Of a DNA stretch of 64,000 nt, positions 18,740 to 27,370 are shown piece after piece. The stretch is taken from positions 56,486 to 120,485 of the forward strand of contig NZ_QHKS01000025.1 in the NCBI RefSeq assembly GCF_003353175.1, written 5' to 3'. The notes under the pieces are model-generated. The model saw nothing but the letters and a program-made list of their open reading frames with translations, searched no databases and was not told where the DNA came from. Source of the stretch: Paraburkholderia lacunae (lineage in GTDB: Bacteria; Pseudomonadota; Gammaproteobacteria; Burkholderiales; Burkholderiaceae). A program made the position numbers and the translations under genes. Position 1 is the first letter of the stretch, and each line of letters begins with the position of its first letter.

Positions 18740-18853
18740 GACTGTGGGCCGCGTGCATCGCGGCGCCTAAATGAGCCCTGACGGGGGCGCAAAGTGCTGG
18801 AAGGAACGAAATTGGGGCCGGTTATCTGCCCCAAAAAACGTTTGATTATAGGG

Positions 18854-18886
18854 CAAAAATCGACTGCCCCGGCTCAGCCTGGGGCA
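18854..18886 (-). terminator. Intrinsic terminator of the mla operon
   Basis: On the minus strand the hairpin GCCCCAGGCTGAGCCGGGGC (18866-18885) is followed after a few bases by a T-run, just past the mlaB stop. Confidence 0.6.
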
Positions 18887-18916
18887 TTGGGAGTGACGCT
18901 ATTGACGTGTCAATGG

Positions 18917-18951
18917 GGTGTCGACGCGGCGTCGATGCGGCGTCAATGTCG
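18917..18951. repeat. Short GCGGCGTC repeats at the mlaB 3' end
   Basis: An 11-base unit resembling GACGCGGCGTC / GATGCGGCGTC / AATG recurs just beyond and over the mlaB stop, giving GTCGACGCGGCGTCGATGCG-type sequence. No function is evident. Confidence 0.4.
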
Positions 18952-19236
18952 CGCCGAAAGGAGGGTATCGACGCCGTAGGCTTGCGCGAGGCTGGCGAGG
19001 CCGGCCGGCAGATTGACGATCTCGAAGCTCGCGCCACGTGCCTGAGCGGCACGCTGCCAAGCGAGCAGGACCGCCAGCGCGGATGAATCGAACTGCGCGA
19101 GCGGCGCGCAATCGACACCGTTCGCGCCAGCCGCGATCCGCTGCAAACCCGCCGCGAGCGCAGCGGGCGTGCTCGCGTGGGTCAGCGTCGCGCCGCTGTC
19201 GAAACAGTTGGCGACGGGGCTCAGCACCTCGCTCAC
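18943..19236 (-). CDS. mlaB: STAS-domain protein MlaB
   Basis: 97 residues. A STAS domain with the central DCAPLAQFDSSALAVLL strand/helix (phosphorylatable-type Ser/Asp region) as in MlaB, which regulates the MlaFE transporter from the cytosol. I use a GTG start at 19236 that overlaps the mlaC stop (GTGA); the frame continues upstream to 19353 but that part is antisense-like shadow of mlaC. Last gene of the mla operon. Confidence 0.88.
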   Translation of the reverse strand: MSEVLSPVANCFDSGATLTHASTPAALAAGLQRIAAGANGVDCAPLAQFDSSALAVLLAWQRAAQARGASFEIVNLPAGLASLAQAYGVDTLLSARH

Positions 19237-19865
19237 GATTGCTTGCCCGAGGCCAGTTGCTGATTGCGCTGCGTGAGGAACTGGATCAGTCCGTCCACAC
19301 CCTTCTGCTGGATCTGCTCGTTGAACTGTTGCTGATACGCCTGGATCAGCCACGCGCCGAGCACGTTAATGTCATAGACGCGCCACCCGTTCGGCGTCTT
19401 GTACAGACGGTAGTCGAGTTCGATCGGCGAGCCGTTGTTCATCACCACCGAGCGCACCACCGCATCGGTGTCGTCCGGGTTCATGCGGAACGGCTTGTAC
19501 TGGATCTGCTGGTCGCGCACTTGTGCCAGCGCGCCCGAGTACGTACGGATCAGCAGCATCTTGAACTGCTCGACCACGGCGCTCTGCTGCTCCGGCGTAG
19601 CGGTGCGCCAGTTGCGGCCCATCGCCAGTTGCGTGGTGCGGCGGAAGTCGGTGTACGGCAGGATCTTTTCGTTGACGAGGCGCGTGATGTGCGTGATGTC
19701 GCCTTGCTGGATCGATTTGTCAGCGTGGATCGCGTCGATCACCTGCTGGGTGACGGTCTTGACCAACGTGTCGGGCGAATTCGAGTCGACGGTTTGTGCC
19801 GATACACCAGCACTTCCGAACGAAAACAACGCGACGAAGAACGGAATCAGGAAGAATTTTTTCAT
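19233..19865 (-). CDS. mlaC: Periplasmic phospholipid shuttle MlaC
   Basis: 210 residues: signal peptide (MKKFFLIPFFVALF…VSAQ) then an MlaC/Ttg2D domain (LVKTVTQQVIDAIHADKS, FKMLLIRTYSGALAQ, VYDINVLGAWLIQAYQQQF). It ferries phospholipid between the MlaA outer-membrane and MlaFEDB inner-membrane complexes. The start at 19865 is chosen for the signal peptide; 17 upstream codons are open but unlikely. Confidence 0.95.
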   Translation of the reverse strand: MKKFFLIPFFVALFSFGSAGVSAQTVDSNSPDTLVKTVTQQVIDAIHADKSIQQGDITHITRLVNEKILPYTDFRRTTQLAMGRNWRTATPEQQSAVVEQFKMLLIRTYSGALAQVRDQQIQYKPFRMNPDDTDAVVRSVVMNNGSPIELDYRLYKTPNGWRVYDINVLGAWLIQAYQQQFNEQIQQKGVDGLIQFLTQRNQQLASGKQS

Positions 19866-19979
19866 ATCGAGCCTTGCCTTAAAAATAGTGCGAACCGTTT
19901 GAGCCGACATTAACACGCGAGTTCAGCAACAATCCATGCGCAAACTGCGAGAGTCGTATCGAGGTGTTACGGCTGCCCA

Positions 19980-20999
19980 TTAACGCAATTTGAATGACGG
20001 AAAGGTGAAACGCGACGGCGGGACCAGTTGGCCGGCCGGAATCTGCGTGGTTTCCGGGCCGCCGTTCAGATCGAGCGGAGGCGATTCCGAGGTGCCGGAC
20101 GCGGCTTCCGGCGCAGCCGCATTACCGGTCGCGCCCGTGGCCGCAGCCGCCGCCGAAGCCGCTTGCGGCGCTGTGGCCGCGGCCGGGCCGGACACCGCCT
20201 TCGCTGCGCCGGCCGGGGCCGCAGCCGCGCCCCCGTCGACGTCTTCATACTTCGGCAGCGCCGCTTCATCGCCGTAGTTCGGCAGCGCCTGCGATTGCTT
20301 GCCGTCCGACAGCAAATACTGACGGCGTTGCAGATACGCGTTACGCACGAACGAGTACTTGTCGAGCGCGGCGCCTTCCAGCACCTCGCCCGCGTTGAGC
20401 AGGTTCGCGCGCGTATTGATCACGTTCAGGCCGTACAGCGCCCAGCTCAAACCCGGCGGATCGATGTAACTGAGCGGGTTCACATAATAATTGCCGATCG
20501 AGCCGACCGCGTCGCGCACGGTGCTCGGCCCGAACAGCGGCAGCACGAGGTACGGCCCCGGTGGCACGCCGTAGTGGCCGAGCGTCAGACCGAGGTCGTT
20601 GTCGTGCTTGGGCAGCTTGGCAAGAGTCGCCACGTCGAACAGGCCGCCGACACCGAACACCGTATTGATCACGATTCGCATGATGTCTTCGACGCCATCG
20701 GTGATCTTCAATTGCAGCAGGTTGTTGGCCGCGATGTAGACGTCGCCGATGTTCGAGAAGAAGTTGGTGACGCTGTCGCGCACCGGTTGCGGCGTGATAA
20801 ACACGTAGCCCTTCGCGACCGGCTTCAGCGCGTACTGGTCGAGCTTGTCGTTGACGGTGAAGATCGTGCGGTTCAAGCCTTCCAGCGGGTCGCCCTTGGT
20901 CGGCGTCTGCACGGTCGTGCAGCCCGCGAGCGTGGCGGCCGCCGCCGCCAGCGTCGCGACCTGGAAGGCGCGCACGCCTTTGCTGCGTAGGGTCTGCAT
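19980..20999 (-). CDS. mlaA: Outer-membrane lipoprotein MlaA (VacJ) with extended tail
   Basis: 339 residues. Lipoprotein signal with lipobox LAGC (Cys near residue 27), then the MlaA core (DPLEGLNRTIFTVNDKLDQY, FGVGGLFDVATLAKL, LGHYGVPPGPYLVLPLFGPSTVRDAVG). After about residue 235 there is a ~100-residue Ala/Gly/Pro-rich low-complexity tail not found in the ~250-residue E. coli protein. It removes mislocalised phospholipid from the outer leaflet. Unlike in E. coli, mlaA lies inside the mla operon, between mlaD and mlaC. Confidence 0.95.
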   Translation of the reverse strand: MQTLRSKGVRAFQVATLAAAAATLAGCTTVQTPTKGDPLEGLNRTIFTVNDKLDQYALKPVAKGYVFITPQPVRDSVTNFFSNIGDVYIAANNLLQLKITDGVEDIMRIVINTVFGVGGLFDVATLAKLPKHDNDLGLTLGHYGVPPGPYLVLPLFGPSTVRDAVGSIGNYYVNPLSYIDPPGLSWALYGLNVINTRANLLNAGEVLEGAALDKYSFVRNAYLQRRQYLLSDGKQSQALPNYGDEAALPKYEDVDGGAAAAPAGAAKAVSGPAAATAPQAASAAAAATGATGNAAAPEAASGTSESPPLDLNGGPETTQIPAGQLVPPSRFTFPSFKLR

Positions 21000-21010
21000 T
21001 CTTGTTCTCC

Positions 21011-21577
21011 TTATTGACCGGCCGCACCGGAGGCGGCGGGCAGGGTCGGTGCCGGGGCCGCCGGCGCAGGCGCCGCGGCAGGTGCAGCAGCGGATGCGCC
21101 GGATTTGGACGCGCCCGAATCTGCCGCCTTGCTGTACAAAAACTGTCCGATCAGATTTTCCAGCACGATCGCCGATTGCGTCATGGAGATCGTGTCGCCC
21201 GCTTTGAGCGTCTCGCTGTCGCCGCCGGGTTCGAGCCCGATGTATTGCTCGCCGAGCAGTCCCGAAGTCAGGATCTTCGCCGATGTATCTTTCGGAAACT
21301 GATATTGCTTGTCGATATCGATCGTGACGAGGGCCTGATACGCATTGCTGTCAAAGCCGATCGACGCAACCCGGCCCACCGTCACGCCAGCGCTTTTCAC
21401 CGGCGCGCGCGCCTTCAGTCCGCCAATATTGTCGAACTTGAGCTTGACCGGGTACGTTGCCTGAAACGACAACGAGCTCATGTTGCCGGCCTTCAGCGCG
21501 AGAAACAGCAACGCCACGAAACCCAACACCACGAACAGGCCGACCCAGAAGTCGAGAACAGTCTTTTTCATCGTCAT
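21011..21577 (-). CDS. mlaD: MCE-domain lipid-binding protein MlaD
   Basis: 188 residues: one N-terminal membrane helix (VLDFWVGLFVVLGFVALLFLAL), an MCE domain (FDNIGGLKARAPVKSAGVTVGRV, GLLGEQYIGLEPGG) and an Ala/Pro-rich C-terminal tail from about residue 155. MlaD forms the hexameric ring above MlaE. 85 bases separate it from mlaE. Confidence 0.95.
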   Translation of the reverse strand: MTMKKTVLDFWVGLFVVLGFVALLFLALKAGNMSSLSFQATYPVKLKFDNIGGLKARAPVKSAGVTVGRVASIGFDSNAYQALVTIDIDKQYQFPKDTSAKILTSGLLGEQYIGLEPGGDSETLKAGDTISMTQSAIVLENLIGQFLYSKAADSGASKSGASAAAPAAAPAPAAPAPTLPAASGAAGQ

Positions 21578-21662
21578 CCCAAAGTGAATCCGCTACGCCA
21601 CCCACACTCCCGCCGCGCGCAGCCCGTGACGCGCCCGCCGACGGCAAACGTGCGGCGCAGTC

Positions 21663-22430
21663 TTAACTGAACATCAGTGCAGTCAGCAGAAAATCGAGGC
21701 CGAGTACCGCAAGCGATGCGTACACGACAGTCTTGGTCGTGGCACGCGACACGCCTTCCGGCGTCGGCATGGCTTCGTAGCCTTGAAACAGCGCCACGAA
21801 CGTCACCGCGAGGCCGAACACCACGCTCTTGACGACCCCGGCGCCGACGTCGCGCCAAACATCGACGCCGCCTTGCATCTGCGACCAGAACGCGCCGGCA
21901 TCGACGCCGATCAGCAGCACGCCCACCACATAACCGCCCAGCACGCCGACCGCGCTGAAAATCGCGGCCAGAACCGGCATTGAAATAATGCCCGCCCACA
22001 TGCGCGGCGCGACCACGACCTTGACCGGGTCCACCGCCATCATTTCCATCGCGGTGAGCTGCTCGCCCGCCTTCATCAAGCCGATCTCGGCGGTGAGCGA
22101 CGTGCCCGCGCGTCCCGCGAACAGCAGCGCGGTCACCACCGGCCCGAGTTCGCGCACCAGCGACAGCGCGACCAGCAGCCCGAGCGCCTGTTCGGAGCCA
22201 TAGCGGTTCAGCGTGTAATAGCCCTGCAAGCCGAGCACGAAACCGACGAACAGGCCCGACACCGCAATGATCACCAGCGAATAATTACCGACGAAGTGGA
22301 TCTGCTTTGTGACAAGACGCGGACGGCGCAGCAAGGGGAAAAACTCGAGCACCAGCCGGAAGAAGAAGCGCGTGGCGTAGCCGGCCGTTCCCAGCCCGTC
22401 GAGCACCGAGCGGCCGAGTGAGCTGATCAT
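21663..22430 (-). CDS. mlaE: Phospholipid ABC transporter permease MlaE
   Basis: 255 residues with the MlaE/TrgD1-type permease features: an N-terminal elbow helix, ALSLVRELGPVVTALLFAGRAG and AEIGLMKAGEQLTAMEMMAVDP (EQ loop contacting MlaF), and five to six membrane helices. It overlaps mlaF by 4 bases. Confidence 0.96.
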   Translation of the reverse strand: MISSLGRSVLDGLGTAGYATRFFFRLVLEFFPLLRRPRLVTKQIHFVGNYSLVIIAVSGLFVGFVLGLQGYYTLNRYGSEQALGLLVALSLVRELGPVVTALLFAGRAGTSLTAEIGLMKAGEQLTAMEMMAVDPVKVVVAPRMWAGIISMPVLAAIFSAVGVLGGYVVGVLLIGVDAGAFWSQMQGGVDVWRDVGAGVVKSVVFGLAVTFVALFQGYEAMPTPEGVSRATTKTVVYASLAVLGLDFLLTALMFS

Positions 22431-23248
22431 GACTGACCTCCGCCGATGCCGAAATCCGCCGCAAGCGGCGTCTGGCTGGGATAGTGGAATTTGAACGGGC
22501 CGTCCGGCGCGCCGTCGATGAACTGGCGCACCGTAGGATCGGTCGACGCGCGCAGTTCAGCAGGCGTGCCTTCGGCGAGCACGCCGCCGTTGGCGAGGAA
22601 ATACACGTAATCGGCGATCGCAAACGACTCGGGCACGTCGTGCGTGACGAGGATCGACGTTGCGCCGAGGGCCTGATTCAGCGTGCGAATCAGGTTCGCG
22701 GTGATCCCGAGCGAGATCGGATCGAGGCCGGCGAACGGCTCGTCGTACATCATCAGTTCGGGATCGAGGGCAATCGCGCGAGCCAGCGCCACGCGCCGCG
22801 CCATCCCGCCGGAAATCTCCGACGGCCGCAGATCGCGCGCGCCGCGCAAGCCCACTGCGTTGAGCTTCATCAACACGAGGTCGCGGATCAGTTCTTCGGG
22901 GATCTCGGTATGCTCGCGCAGCGCGAAAGCCACGTTGTCGAACACCGACATGTCGGTAAACAGCGCGCCGAACTGGAACAGCATGCCCATCTTGCGGCGC
23001 AGCGCGTAGAGGCCTTCACGCGTTTGCCGGCCGACGTCCTGGCCGTGAAACAGGACCTGGCCGCGCTGGGCGTGCTCGAGGCCGCCGATCAGGCGCAGCA
23101 CCGTGGTCTTGCCGCAACCCGAGCCGCCCATGACCGCGACCACCTGGCCGCGCTTGAAGCGCAGATTCAGGTTCGACAGGACGAGCCGATCGCCATAACC
23201 GAAGTCGACGTCGCGCAGCTCGAGTAAGGTCTCGGGGGAGGAAGACAC
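22427..23248 (-). CDS. mlaF: Phospholipid ABC transporter ATPase MlaF
   Basis: 273 residues: Walker A GGSGCGKTT, signature EISGGMARRVALARA, Walker B LMMYDEPFAGLDP and H-loop LVTHDVPES. The start is GTG at 23248; AAGGA lies 11 bases upstream. First gene of the mlaF-E-D-A-C-B operon, with a TATAAT element 33 bases upstream. Confidence 0.95.
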   Translation of the reverse strand: MSSSPETLLELRDVDFGYGDRLVLSNLNLRFKRGQVVAVMGGSGCGKTTVLRLIGGLEHAQRGQVLFHGQDVGRQTREGLYALRRKMGMLFQFGALFTDMSVFDNVAFALREHTEIPEELIRDLVLMKLNAVGLRGARDLRPSEISGGMARRVALARAIALDPELMMYDEPFAGLDPISLGITANLIRTLNQALGATSILVTHDVPESFAIADYVYFLANGGVLAEGTPAELRASTDPTVRQFIDGAPDGPFKFHYPSQTPLAADFGIGGGQS

Positions 23249-23280
23249 GAAACTGACAGTCCTTTTACACGGAAGGCCGA

Positions 23281-23286
23281 ATTATA
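23281..23286 (-). promoter_or_regulatory. Candidate -10 element of the mla operon
   Basis: Perfect TATAAT on the minus strand 33 bases before the mlaF start. The -35 region is poor (no TTGACA-like hexamer at 16-18 bases), so activity may be weak or activator-dependent. Confidence 0.45.
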
Positions 23287-23342
23287 GGGCCATCATGCAA
23301 AAGCTGCCGTGAGGTGCCCTGTCCCTTTACTCAAGTTGACGA

Positions 23343-24446
23343 TTATTGCGTAAACGCGTGTTGCAACGCAGCAACAGCGGCAGCGGGATCAGCCGCCTCC
23401 GTCACCGCCCGCACCACCGCTGCGCAGCCCACGCCTGTTGCCAGCACGGCCGGCAGCACGTGCAGATCGATTCCGCCGATCGCCACCAGCGGCACGACGC
23501 CGTCGAGCAGCCGCACGTAACGCGCGAGGCGCCGCAGGCCCTGCGGTGCGGTGGGCATGACCTTGGTGGTGGTGGGGAACACCGCGCCCAGTGCAATATA
23601 GCTTGGCCGGAAATGCAGAGCGGTCAGAATCTCGTAGAAACCGTGAGTGGACAACCCGAGCCGGCCGCCTGCGGCGGCCAGCGCCTCGAGATCAGCCGTA
23701 TGCACATCTTCCTGGCCCAGGTGGACGCCATACGCGCCCGCTTCCAGCGCGGCTTGCCAGTGATCGTTGATGAAAACCTGGGCGTCGTGCTCACGGCCGG
23801 CGGCGACGCAACGGGCGATTTCGCGCTTCAGCTCAGCGGCGGGTTCGGCCGATTTGCGGCGCAGCTGAACGGTTTTCACACCGAAGCCCACCACCCGTTC
23901 GACCCACTCCGCGGTCGGCAGCACCGGATACAGACCCAGCCGGTCCGGGCAGCGCGCGAAGGCTTGCGCCGGCGCGTCCGGCAAACCGGCGATCCGCGGA
24001 AAGCGCGCGAGGTCGGCCGGAAAGGCGTCGTCGGCGCGGGTTTCGTCGCCGTCACGCCAGGCCAGAGCCAGCACCAGCGCGTCGTGGGGATCGAAACCGC
24101 AGTCCAGAAACGCGGCCAGCGCGGCGCTCCAGTCTTCCGCGAGATGGCCCTCCAGCCGGTATTTCTCGCCGCCCAGATGCAGCGTCGCGCGGTTCTCGGC
24201 GGCTTCGATCACGCCCGCCCCCCGCACCAGCCAGCGCGCCACCTGTTCGCCATGCTGCTGCTCATCGGCGACGATGATCAGGTCGCTGCCGTTCGGCTCG
24301 TCCGGCGCGGTCAGGCAGATGCGCCACGGCGCATGCGTCGGCGGCCAGTCGCCCAGACGGGCGCGGATGCGCTCGGCGGCTTCGGTGAGTTCGTCGGCGG
24401 GCGGCCAGAAGAGGTCACGGTCCTGCAAAGCCAAAGTCTGCGTCAT
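23343..24446 (-). CDS. thiE: Thiamine-phosphate synthase with extra N-terminal domain
   Basis: 367 residues. The C-terminal ~200 residues are ThiE: VQLRRKS, FINDHWQAALEAGAYGVHLGQEDV, STHGFYE, YIALGAVFPTTTK, VAIGGI; it couples HMP-pyrophosphate with thiazole phosphate. The N-terminal ~165 residues are not part of ordinary ThiE (about 210 aa). Their LIIVADEQQHGEQVARWLV and AALAAFLDCGFDPHDALVLAL stretches look vaguely like the C-terminal half of ThiD kinases, but no kinase motif is complete. Overlaps thiG by 4 bases. Confidence 0.92.
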   Translation of the reverse strand: MTQTLALQDRDLFWPPADELTEAAERIRARLGDWPPTHAPWRICLTAPDEPNGSDLIIVADEQQHGEQVARWLVRGAGVIEAAENRATLHLGGEKYRLEGHLAEDWSAALAAFLDCGFDPHDALVLALAWRDGDETRADDAFPADLARFPRIAGLPDAPAQAFARCPDRLGLYPVLPTAEWVERVVGFGVKTVQLRRKSAEPAAELKREIARCVAAGREHDAQVFINDHWQAALEAGAYGVHLGQEDVHTADLEALAAAGGRLGLSTHGFYEILTALHFRPSYIALGAVFPTTTKVMPTAPQGLRRLARYVRLLDGVVPLVAIGGIDLHVLPAVLATGVGCAAVVRAVTEAADPAAAVAALQHAFTQ

Positions 24447-25264
24447 GCGGCACTCCCGTCTTGATGCCAGAACGGCATGCCGACCACCGGCGTGCTCGCG
24501 TGCGCGCTTTCGCGCTCGGCCATCGGCCCTGCCAGAAAGGCCTGGCGGCCCGCTTCGACGCCCAGTGCGAAGGCCCGAGCCATCGCGTCAGGATGCGTGG
24601 CCTGCGATACCGCGGTATTCAGCAGCACGCCGTCAAAACCCCACTCCATCACCTGCGCGGCATGCGACGGCACGCCGAGCCCCGCGTCGACGATCAGCGG
24701 CACATCCGGCAGCCGCTCGCGCAGCACGCGCAGGCCGTACGGGTTGATCACGCCCTTACCGGTGCCGATCGGCGCACCCCACGGCATCAGCGCTTCGCAG
24801 CCCGCATCCAGCAGACGGCGGCCGATCACCAGATCCTCGGTGCAATACGGCAGGACCTTGAAGCCGTCCTTGACGAGCTGCGCGGCCGCTTCGATCAGGC
24901 CGACCGGATCGGGCTGCAACGTGTAGTCGTCGCCGATCAGTTCGAGCTTGATCCACTCGGTTTCGAAAATTTCACGCGCCATGTGCGCGGTCGTCACCGC
25001 CTCGCCGACGCTCAGACAGCCGGCCGTATTCGGCAACAGCGGCACGCCGTGGCGCTTGAGCAGATCGAAGAAGCCGGCTTCGGCGCCGCCCTCGTTCATC
25101 TGCCGGCGCAGCGCGACGGTCACCATGCCGGGGCGTGCGGCATCGATCGAAGCGGACAGCGATTGCAGCGACGGATAGCGCGAGGTGCCGAGCAGCACGC
25201 GGCTCGCGAAGGTTTCGCCGTATAGCGTGAGCGCGTCAGCGGACTGGGGGGAAGTCATTTGCAT
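24443..25264 (-). CDS. thiG: Thiazole synthase
   Basis: 273 residues. TIM-barrel enzyme that builds the thiazole phosphate ring from DXP, dehydroglycine and ThiS thiocarboxylate. Seen: the Schiff-base lysine region WIKLELIGDD, PVGLIEAAAQLVKDGFKVLPYC, MPWGAPIGTGKG and VDAGLGVPSHAAQVMEWG. Two ATGs compete: 25264 (GGAGA 8 bases upstream) and 25258 (AAGGA 8 bases upstream); the two-residue difference is immaterial. The longer open frame upstream is shadow. Confidence 0.95.
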   Translation of the reverse strand: MQMTSPQSADALTLYGETFASRVLLGTSRYPSLQSLSASIDAARPGMVTVALRRQMNEGGAEAGFFDLLKRHGVPLLPNTAGCLSVGEAVTTAHMAREIFETEWIKLELIGDDYTLQPDPVGLIEAAAQLVKDGFKVLPYCTEDLVIGRRLLDAGCEALMPWGAPIGTGKGVINPYGLRVLRERLPDVPLIVDAGLGVPSHAAQVMEWGFDGVLLNTAVSQATHPDAMARAFALGVEAGRQAFLAGPMAERESAHASTPVVGMPFWHQDGSAA

Positions 25265-25295
25265 AATCCTTGTCTCCGGCCATGCGTGGCGGCGC

Positions 25296-25493
25296 TCAGC
25301 CGCCTGCCACGGGTTGCACGACATCGAGCTTGTCGCCGGGCTGCAGCGCGCGCGCCGCATGCTGGGTGCGCGCGACGAAATCGCCGTTCAGCGCGACCGC
25401 GAACGGCGGACGCGCGCCGTACACGGCGAGCGCATCGGCGACGGTCGCGCCTTCGGGCAGCGACAACGGCTTCTGGTTGATATGAATGTCCAT
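25296..25493 (-). CDS. thiS: Sulfur carrier protein ThiS
   Basis: 65 residues, ubiquitin-like, ending in the required Gly-Gly (VAGG) that is adenylated and converted to a thiocarboxylate. Starts MDIHINQKPLSLPEGATV. The frame is open 22 codons further upstream, but that region reads Arg/Pro-rich shadow. It sits 31 bases before thiG and 69 bases after thiO. Confidence 0.95.
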   Translation of the reverse strand: MDIHINQKPLSLPEGATVADALAVYGARPPFAVALNGDFVARTQHAARALQPGDKLDVVQPVAGG

Positions 25494-25562
25494 GGTGTTC
25501 GAATACGGTTCAATCGATGGCGGCAGCGGCCTCGCGCGAGCGCGCAGCAAAACGCGCAACGC

Positions 25563-26693
25563 TCATGCCGGCTCCCGCGTGGAATCCAGTTGAAACAGTT
25601 CGCTCCAGCGCGCAGCGCGTTGCCAGTCGGCGAAGGCGTCGGCATCGCCGATGCGGCCGTCGAGCAACGCCGCGGCGAAACGCACGGCTTCGTCGGCGAC
25701 TTCGGGCACGATCATGTAGCCGTGCCGGTACAGGCCGTTCACGCGCAAGGTCTGCGCGCCGTCCCACAGCAAGGCCGGACGGTGGTCCGGCAAAGTCGGG
25801 CGGCACTGCGAATTCAATTCGAGGATGCGTGCCTCGCCGAAGCCAGGATGCACGGAAAATGCCGCGCTCAGCAGTTCGAGCGCCGAGCGCACGCTGACCG
25901 GCGACATGTCCTCGCCCTCCACCTCGGTCGCGCCGATCACGTAGCGATCGTCCTGCTTCGGTGCGATATAGAGCGGGTAGCGCGGATGCAGCAGGCGCAC
26001 CGGCCGCGTCAGGTTGATACCTGGCGCATGCACGCGCGCGACTTCACCGCGAATGCCGCGCAAGGTGGGCAGAACCGCCTTCGCGCCGAGACCTCGGCAA
26101 TCGATCGTGATGCGCGCAGGCGGCAGCGCATGATCGTCGACGGGCGCGTTCCAGTGCGTTTCGACGCCGCGCTCGGCGAGACCCGCTGCCAACGCGGATA
26201 GCACCTGACGGTTATCCAGCTGCCCCTCGCGCGGCAGCAGCCAGCCCTGATTGAAGCGGCCCGCCAACGCCGGTTCGGCGGCGCCGACCTGTGCGCCGGC
26301 GAGCGTCACGAAGCCGCCGTCGAGCAGCTCGGCGGGCGCATTCGCGCGCACCCGGCGTTCGAACAGCGGCGCTTCGGTGCGGTCGGCATGATGCCAGACG
26401 ACCAGCGTGCCGTTGCGCTGGAAAAACACCGGTTCGGGCAACTCGGCCAGCACGCGCGGCCAGGTTTCGAGCGAGCTCGCGCCCAGCCGCGTAATCAGCA
26501 TCTCGGCGCTGGCGGCCTCGGCAAGCGGCGCGAGCATGGCTGCGGCGACCCACGCGGCGGCCTGCGAACCCGCTGCGTCGCCACGCTCATAGAGCGCCAC
26601 GCGATGTCCCTCGCCGGCCAGGCGCCACGCCACGAGGCGCCCGCACAGGCCGCCGCCGAGTACCGCGAAGTCGGGTTGTGCAGGACGGTTCAT
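25563..26693 (-). CDS. thiO: Glycine oxidase for thiazole synthesis
   Basis: 376-residue FAD-dependent oxidase of the DadA/ThiO family: dinucleotide-binding GGGLCGRLVAWRLAGEGHRVALYERG near the N terminus and a C-terminal NGLYRHGYMIVPEVADE typical of ThiO. It oxidises glycine to dehydroglycine for ThiG. The ATG at 26693 is preferred over an in-frame GTG nine bases upstream because it overlaps the stop of the 36-codon leader ORF (ATGA). Confidence 0.92.
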   Translation of the reverse strand: MNRPAQPDFAVLGGGLCGRLVAWRLAGEGHRVALYERGDAAGSQAAAWVAAAMLAPLAEAASAEMLITRLGASSLETWPRVLAELPEPVFFQRNGTLVVWHHADRTEAPLFERRVRANAPAELLDGGFVTLAGAQVGAAEPALAGRFNQGWLLPREGQLDNRQVLSALAAGLAERGVETHWNAPVDDHALPPARITIDCRGLGAKAVLPTLRGIRGEVARVHAPGINLTRPVRLLHPRYPLYIAPKQDDRYVIGATEVEGEDMSPVSVRSALELLSAAFSVHPGFGEARILELNSQCRPTLPDHRPALLWDGAQTLRVNGLYRHGYMIVPEVADEAVRFAAALLDGRIGDADAFADWQRAARWSELFQLDSTREPA

Positions 26694-26800
26694 CGTGCAC
26701 ACCCCCGATTACAGCGACGCCAGGCACGGCTAAAGCAGACCGGCGCGCAAACGGCCGCGTGGCGAAGAGCAAAAGTCATATCTGAAGAATAGGCGGTCAT
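26690..26800 (-). CDS. 36-codon leader ORF overlapping thiO
   Basis: Between the TPP riboswitch and thiO there is an ORF starting MTAYSSDMTFALRH and ending NRGCAR. An AAAGGA site lies 4 bases before its ATG, and its TGA overlaps the thiO ATG (ATGA). I do not recognise the peptide; it has four Cys and is basic at the C terminus. It could couple thiO translation to the riboswitch, or be chance. A single-genome view cannot decide. Confidence 0.35.
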   Translation of the reverse strand: MTAYSSDMTFALRHAAVCAPVCFSRAWRRCNRGCAR

Positions 26801-26930
26801 CGAGTCCTTTCCGTACGGCAACAAACGCACGTACCCAGGACGAAACCGGCGGGTAAGGCCGGCCGGACAACACGCGCGTCGCGATGACGGACGCCGCCCG
26901 GCGGGGAATGGAAGACTGGCTGCTTCCGGA

Positions 26931-27033
26931 AACTTCCCGCGCCGGTATTACCCGGATCGGGTGCAAAGGGTCTCTCTCAGCCTCGCCGCCGTTGCATGGA
27001 CATCCGTGCAATCCGTACGCGAAGCACCCCTGT
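26931..27033 (-). promoter_or_regulatory. TPP riboswitch (THI element) controlling thiO-thiS-thiG-thiE
   Basis: On the minus strand the core is plain: AGGGGTGCTTCGCG opens P1/P2, GGCTGAGAGAGACCC supplies the CUGAGA pyrimidine-sensing loop, and ACCCGATCCGGGTAATACC the pyrophosphate-sensing arm, closing with GGCGCGGGAAG. It senses thiamine pyrophosphate and lowers expression of the downstream thiazole genes. About 240 bases separate it from thiO. A small hairpin (CCGGC…GCCGG then TTTCG, 26840-26864) and the leader ORF ribosome site are candidate expression platforms. Confidence 0.93.
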
Positions 27034-27206
27034 TTCGTCGAAGGTCATTAGACCATAAAAGGCGCGGCGCCCGCAAACCAGCGGCTCGTGCGATCGCCCG
27101 CAGTCGATCCGGCACCATCTATTGATTCACCAATACGAACGTGCGCGCCGCTCTGGCACAATGCCGAGACCGGATGCCGCAGGAACCTGGCGTCGGCGGC
27201 ACGGCT

Positions 27207-27275
27207 GGCAGCCGCTCAGTCGGGCGCTCAGTCAGCCGCTTAGCCAGGCGGGCTCAGTCAGCTGGCTGGCTAGCC
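27207..27275. repeat. GCTCAGTC-rich imperfect repeats
   Basis: GCTCAGTC occurs at 27214, 27226 and 27252, the last two extended to GCTCAGTCAGC, amid GGCTGG/GGCTAGC variants. It can fold into several alternative hairpins; no known family recognised. Confidence 0.45.
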
Positions 27276-27370
27276 GCACGACGGCGGCATCGAGGCGGCT
27301 CCCCAAGGCGGAAGTTAATTTTCGCTTAAGGGGGTCGAGCCAGAATTGAACGCTCACCCGGGCGTGCGTT

